From Dehalococcoidia bacterium (GTDB lineage: Bacteria > Chloroflexota > Dehalococcoidia > JACVQG01 > JAHKAY01): DNA of 9,410 nt. Within the stretch, counting starts at the first letter, position 1. Every line of letters starts with the position of its first letter. Positions 6,745 to 9,410 of this stretch are shown one piece after another. Location of the stretch: the NCBI GenBank assembly GCA_030744635.1, contig JASLQE010000326.1:1-9410 (forward strand), in the 5' to 3' direction. A model generated the notes under the pieces. The model was not told the origin of the DNA, did no database searches, and saw only the letters and a program-made list of their open reading frames with translations. The translations under genes were made by a program, and so were the position numbers.

Positions 6745-6764
6745 TGAGGGGCCTTACCCCTTCA
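6745..6764 (-). promoter_or_regulatory. Hairpin at the 5' end of the hsp20 leader
   Basis: In the mRNA sense, TGA-A-GGGG pairs with CCCC-TCA around a TAAGG loop, with one bulged A. It begins at about the predicted transcription start (near 6764) of a leader of some 48 nt. It may stabilise the mRNA or take part in temperature control; the sequence alone does not decide this. Confidence 0.4.
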
Positions 6765-6770
6765 GCCCCT

Positions 6771-6800
6771 ATTATAAATCTCCTAACACCATCATGTCAA
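6771..6800 (-). promoter_or_regulatory. Consensus sigma70 promoter of hsp20
   Basis: On the minus strand a perfect TTGACA (6800-6795), an 18-bp spacer and a perfect TATAAT (6776-6771) drive hsp20. The spacer contains TGTTA (6788-6784) in the same place as in the dnaJ promoter. So strong a core promoter would need repression in the absence of stress. Confidence 0.8.
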
Positions 6801-6874
6801 GTTACTTGTGCCAGCCTTATCACTTTACCGGCATATCACCCGGGTTACCTGCTACGGATTCCCCCTCTACAACA

Positions 6875-6904
6875 TTGACAACTCCATGTTAATTATCTTA
6901 TAAT
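6875..6904 (+). promoter_or_regulatory. Consensus sigma70 promoter of dnaJ-hspR-clpB
   Basis: A perfect TTGACA (6875-6880), an 18-bp spacer and a perfect TATAAT (6899-6904) precede dnaJ. Transcription would start near 6911, giving a leader of only about 12 nt. TGTTA (6887-6891) lies in the spacer, and together with AACAT (6871-6875) forms an inverted repeat AACAT-N10-ATGTT that overlaps the -35 box. This is a candidate site for the HspR repressor encoded in the same operon. Confidence 0.8.
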
Positions 6905-6922
6905 CTGCATAGGTGAAATGCT

Positions 6923-7837
6923 GTGAACAGTCCCAAGGACTACTACGTCATTCTGGGCGTGGACAAGAGCGCCTCCGAGAAAGAGATAAAGCAGGCCTAC
7001 CGCAAGCTGGCCCGCCGCTACCACCCTGATGTGAACCCCGGGGACCAGGATGCCGAGACCCGCTTCAAAGAGATTAACGAGGCCAACGAGACCCTGTCCG
7101 ACCCCGAGAAGCGGCGTCGCTACGACCAGATGCGGCAGGGCGGCCCCTTCGCCTACGATTCTTACCCCAGAGGTGGGCCTCACGGTCCCGAGTTTTCAGG
7201 GGCCGGTGCACACCGCCGTTCTCCCTTCGGCGGCGCCGGCACTTTCTATTTTGACCCCGCCGAGCCGGGCAGCGGTATGGGCACCGACCTCTTTGAAAGG
7301 CTGTTTGGGGAAATGGGTGCCGGCCGCCACCAAGCGGACTGGGAGCAGGTGGTGGAGGTCTCACTGGAAGAGGCCTTCTCCGGCGCTACCCGACTGGTGC
7401 ACACCTCCAACGGCCGTCGCCTGGAGGTGAAGATACCGCCCGGCGTAGACACGGGTTCACGGGTGCGCATAGGCGGCGCCGGCGATGGCCGGGGGGCACG
7501 GGCGGCCGGGGACCTGTACCTGAACATCTCTGTAAGGCCCCACCTCGGCTTCGAGCGCCGAGGTGACGACCTGTTCGCCGATGTGCCCATACCACTTACC
7601 ACGGCTGTGCTTGGCGGAGAGATTGAGGTAAAAACCCTCAAGAGCAAGGCCATGCTGAAGGTGCCGCCGGAGACCCAGAGCGACAAGAGGTTCCGCATGG
7701 GTGGCATGGGCATGCCCCGGCTGGGAGGCCGCGGGCGGGGTGACCTGTATGTCAGGGCACGGGTGCTCCTCCCCACCCACCTTGACGACAAAGAGAGAGA
7801 GCTCTTTGAGGAGCTACGAAAGCTCCGAGGAGGCTGA
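6923..7837 (+). CDS. dnaJ: DnaJ-class co-chaperone, type II (CbpA-like)
   Basis: This 304-residue J-domain co-chaperone would stimulate the ATPase of DnaK and deliver clients to it. The J domain fills about residues 5-70 and has the HPD motif at 34-36. A Gly/Phe/Pro-rich linker follows (about 72-125). Two substrate-binding beta domains then run to the end, with VEVSLEEAFSGATR, LEVKIPPGVDTGSRVRI and the C-terminal LGGRGRGDLYVR. The CxxCxGxG zinc-finger repeats of type I DnaJ are absent, so this is a CbpA/DnaJ2-type protein of normal length. Translation starts at GTG (6923) with AGGTGA 6 nt upstream; a nearby ATG at 6918 runs into an immediate stop. hspR begins 2 nt after its stop, placing dnaJ first in a heat-shock operon. 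dnaK and grpE are not in this window. Confidence 0.93.
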   Translation: MNSPKDYYVILGVDKSASEKEIKQAYRKLARRYHPDVNPGDQDAETRFKEINEANETLSDPEKRRRYDQMRQGGPFAYDSYPRGGPHGPEFSGAGAHRRSPFGGAGTFYFDPAEPGSGMGTDLFERLFGEMGAGRHQADWEQVVEVSLEEAFSGATRLVHTSNGRRLEVKIPPGVDTGSRVRIGGAGDGRGARAAGDLYLNISVRPHLGFERRGDDLFADVPIPLTTAVLGGEIEVKTLKSKAMLKVPPETQSDKRFRMGGMGMPRLGGRGRGDLYVRARVLLPTHLDDKERELFEELRKLRGG

Positions 7838-7839
7838 CC

Positions 7840-8196
7840 TTGGAAGACGAAAAAGGCTATATCGTAGATGCGGTATTTACCATCAGCGTGGCCGCCCGCA
7901 TGGTGGGGGTCCACGCCCAGACCCTCCGCTACTATGAACGGGTGGGGTTGGTGAAACCGGCCCGCTCCCAGGGCCAGATTCGGTTCTACTCACCCGGCGA
8001 TATTGAACGGCTGCGCCAGATAAAGACCCTCATAGATGAGCTCGGTGTGAATCTAGCAGGGGTGGATGTCATCCTGCGCCTTACCGAGCGCATGCTGCGC
8101 ATGGATGAGCAGATGAAAGCATTGCAGCACATGGTTAAAGAAATATACGCCGAAGGGTCCACGGGGAAAGAAGGTCTAAATCATGAGACAGGATAA
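7840..8196 (+). CDS. hspR: MerR-family heat-shock repressor HspR
   Basis: This 118-residue DNA-binding repressor is expected to bind heat-shock promoters, in known cases together with DnaK. The MerR helix-turn-helix (about residues 14-33, ISVAARMVGVHAQTLRYYER) is followed by the wing (about 41-52). The segment GVNLAGVDVILRL (69-81) is the mark of HspR rather than metal-sensing MerR proteins. A helical segment suited to a dimer coiled coil runs from about 84 to 102. There are no cysteines. Translation starts at TTG (7840), supported by GAGGAGG 6 nt upstream and a 2-nt gap to dnaJ; no better start exists before the helix-turn-helix. A 6-bp hairpin (7810-7826) lies directly before this ribosome site. 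Its last 14 nt overlap clpB. Likely targets are its own operon and hsp20. Confidence 0.9.
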   Translation: MEDEKGYIVDAVFTISVAARMVGVHAQTLRYYERVGLVKPARSQGQIRFYSPGDIERLRQIKTLIDELGVNLAGVDVILRLTERMLRMDEQMKALQHMVKEIYAEGSTGKEGLNHETG

Positions 8197-9410
8197 GTTC
8201 ACCGAGCAAGCCCAGGATGTCCTTCTCCGCTCCCAGGAACTGGTGCAGCGCTACCACCATAGCCAGTGGGATGTGGAGCATATCCTGCTGGCCATGCTGG
8301 AGTACGAAGGCGGCCTGGCCGGAGAAGTCCTCAGCGAGATGGGGATAGACCGGAGCCGGCTCGCCCAGCAGGTGGCAGCCACTCTGAGCGCCTCGCCCAA
8401 GATGACCTACGAGAGCCCCCAGATATACGGCACCCCCCGCGTGGCCAAGCTGATGGAAGTCGCCCGAGATGAGGCCAACCGCCTGCAGGACGAATACATC
8501 GGTGTAGAGCATATCCTGCTGGCCATGACGACCGAGCAGGACGGACAAGCCACTCTACTCCTGAAGCAGGCGGGAGTGGACCAGGAGAAGGTCTATGCCG
8601 CCCTGGCCAGCATCCGGGGCAACCAGCGTATAACCGACCCCCGTCCCGAGAGCAAACACCGTGTCTTGGAAAAGTACGGGCGGGATCTCACGGAGCTGGT
8701 CCGCCAGGGCCGGCTGGACCCTGTGGTAGGGAGGGAGGACGAAATCCTCAGGGTGATGCAGGTGCTCACCCGGCGTACCAAAAACAACCCGGTTATCATC
8801 GGCGAGGCTGGTGTCGGCAAGACGGCGGTGGCAGAAGGACTGGCCCACAAGATTGTGGCCGGGGATGTGCCGGACTCCCTGCAGGGCCACAAGGTGGTGG
8901 CCCTGGACATGGGGTCCCTGGTGGCCGGCTCCAAGTTCCGTGGCGAGTTCGAGGAGCGGCTGAAAGCCGTCATAGACGAGGTGCGCAACTCCCAGGGGGA
9001 GGTCATCCTGTTCATAGACGAAATCCACACCGTGGTGGGCGCCGGTGCTGCCGAGGGGTCCATTGATGCCTCCAACATGCTCAAACCCGCCCTGGCCCGG
9101 GGCGAGCTCCAGACCGTGGGGGCCACCACACTGGACGAATACCGGGAGCATATAGAGAAGGACGCCGCCCTGGAGCGCCGCCTGCAGCCGGTGTACCTGG
9201 AGGAGCCCAGCCCCGAGGTTGCGGTGGAGATGCTGAAGGCGCTGCGCCCCAAGTATGAGGCCCACCACAAGGTACAGATAACGGACGCCGCCCTGGAGGC
9301 GGCAGCCAAGCTGAGCCACCGCTACCTGACGGAGCGGCACCTGCCGGACAAGGCGGTGGACCTCATAGATGAGGCCGCCTCCGCGCTACGCATAAAGGTG
9401 CAGAGCGCAC
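8183..9410 (+). CDS. clpB: AAA+ disaggregase ClpB (C-terminus cut by window edge)
   Basis: This ATP-driven protein disaggregase works with DnaK/DnaJ and Hsp20. The window holds 409 codons and no stop. The Clp N-domain has its two repeats, marked by VEHILLAML (31-39) and VEHILLAMT (108-116). The first AAA+ module shows Walker A GEAGVGKT (207-214, with Ala where Pro is usual), Walker B VILFIDEIH (274-282) and the substrate-loop region SKFRGEFEERL (250-260). Sensor VGATTLDEY (312-320) and ALERR (329-333, arginine-finger region) follow. The end, LPDKAVDLIDEAASALRIKVQS, leads into the expected coiled-coil middle domain and resembles ClpB more than ClpC. The ATG at 8183 overlaps hspR by 14 nt and has GAAGG 8 nt upstream, so translation is probably coupled. 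The middle domain that would settle ClpB against ClpC lies past the edge. Confidence 0.88.
   Translation, partial: MRQDKFTEQAQDVLLRSQELVQRYHHSQWDVEHILLAMLEYEGGLAGEVLSEMGIDRSRLAQQVAATLSASPKMTYESPQIYGTPRVAKLMEVARDEANRLQDEYIGVEHILLAMTTEQDGQATLLLKQAGVDQEKVYAALASIRGNQRITDPRPESKHRVLEKYGRDLTELVRQGRLDPVVGREDEILRVMQVLTRRTKNNPVIIGEAGVGKTAVAEGLAHKIVAGDVPDSLQGHKVVALDMGSLVAGSKFRGEFEERLKAVIDEVRNSQGEVILFIDEIHTVVGAGAAEGSIDASNMLKPALARGELQTVGATTLDEYREHIEKDAALERRLQPVYLEEPSPEVAVEMLKALRPKYEAHHKVQITDAALEAAAKLSHRYLTERHLPDKAVDLIDEAASALRIKVQSA

Noticed and set aside
6717..6922. Canonical HAIR (HspR) or CIRCE (HrcA) operator
   Set aside because: I looked for CTTGAGT-N7-ACTCAAG and TTAGCACTC-N9-GAGTGCTAA and saw neither. 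CAAGT-T-ACTTG (6799-6809) is a small palindrome but its halves face the wrong way for HAIR.
7074..7914. Several long minus-strand frames under dnaJ and hspR
   Set aside because: High-GC shadow frames of the plus-strand genes, with low-complexity Arg/Pro/Ser-rich translations.
8555..9340. 261-aa and 238-aa minus-strand frames under clpB
   Set aside because: Antisense to a clear AAA+ module with Walker motifs; no family features of their own.

Overview
The window is compact, GC-rich bacterial DNA. It has short gaps, ATGA-type and 14-nt gene overlaps, ATG/GTG/TTG starts with clear Shine-Dalgarno sequences, and AT-rich sigma70-type promoters. An HspR-type repressor lies between dnaJ and clpB. 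A DUF169 protein, a DsrE-family protein and CoA-thioester enzymes are also present. Together these fit a Chloroflexota (Dehalococcoidia-like) genome, but that assignment is inferred from gene content only. No rRNA, tRNA, CRISPR array or insertion sequence was seen.

Layout. (1) Positions 1-1977, minus strand: a secreted, membrane-anchored protein with three Ig-like/NEW3-type repeats is translationally coupled to an ABC-transporter ATPase cut by the left edge. This is the start of an export-type ABC operon whose permease would lie beyond position 1. (2) Positions 2219-3331, minus strand: a 71-aa DUF2795-like protein and a DUF169 protein, each with its own extended -10 promoter. (3) Positions 3489-6117, plus strand: a DsrE-family protein, a MenB/BadI-like crotonase and an SCP2-type thiolase form a likely CoA-thioester operon, divergent from the DUF169 gene. 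Two strong hairpins lie between crotonase and thiolase. A strong inverted repeat at 6200-6219 separates the thiolase from the convergent hsp20. (4) Positions 6246-9410: hsp20 (minus) is divergent from a dnaJ-hspR-clpB operon (plus). clpB runs off the right edge.

How the parts work together. The heat-shock block is the clearest unit. Hsp20 holds unfolding proteins, DnaJ (type II, no zinc finger) delivers clients, ClpB disaggregates, and HspR probably represses the set. The hsp20 and dnaJ promoters are near twins (TTGACA, 18-bp spacer, TATAAT) and share TGTTA at the same spacer position, which suggests a common operator. The crotonase and thiolase look like enzymes of acyl-CoA breakdown, possibly of cyclic or branched acids. 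However, both differ from their families at expected catalytic positions, so their exact reactions are open. These two enzymes, together with their DsrE partner, are the least explained part of the window.
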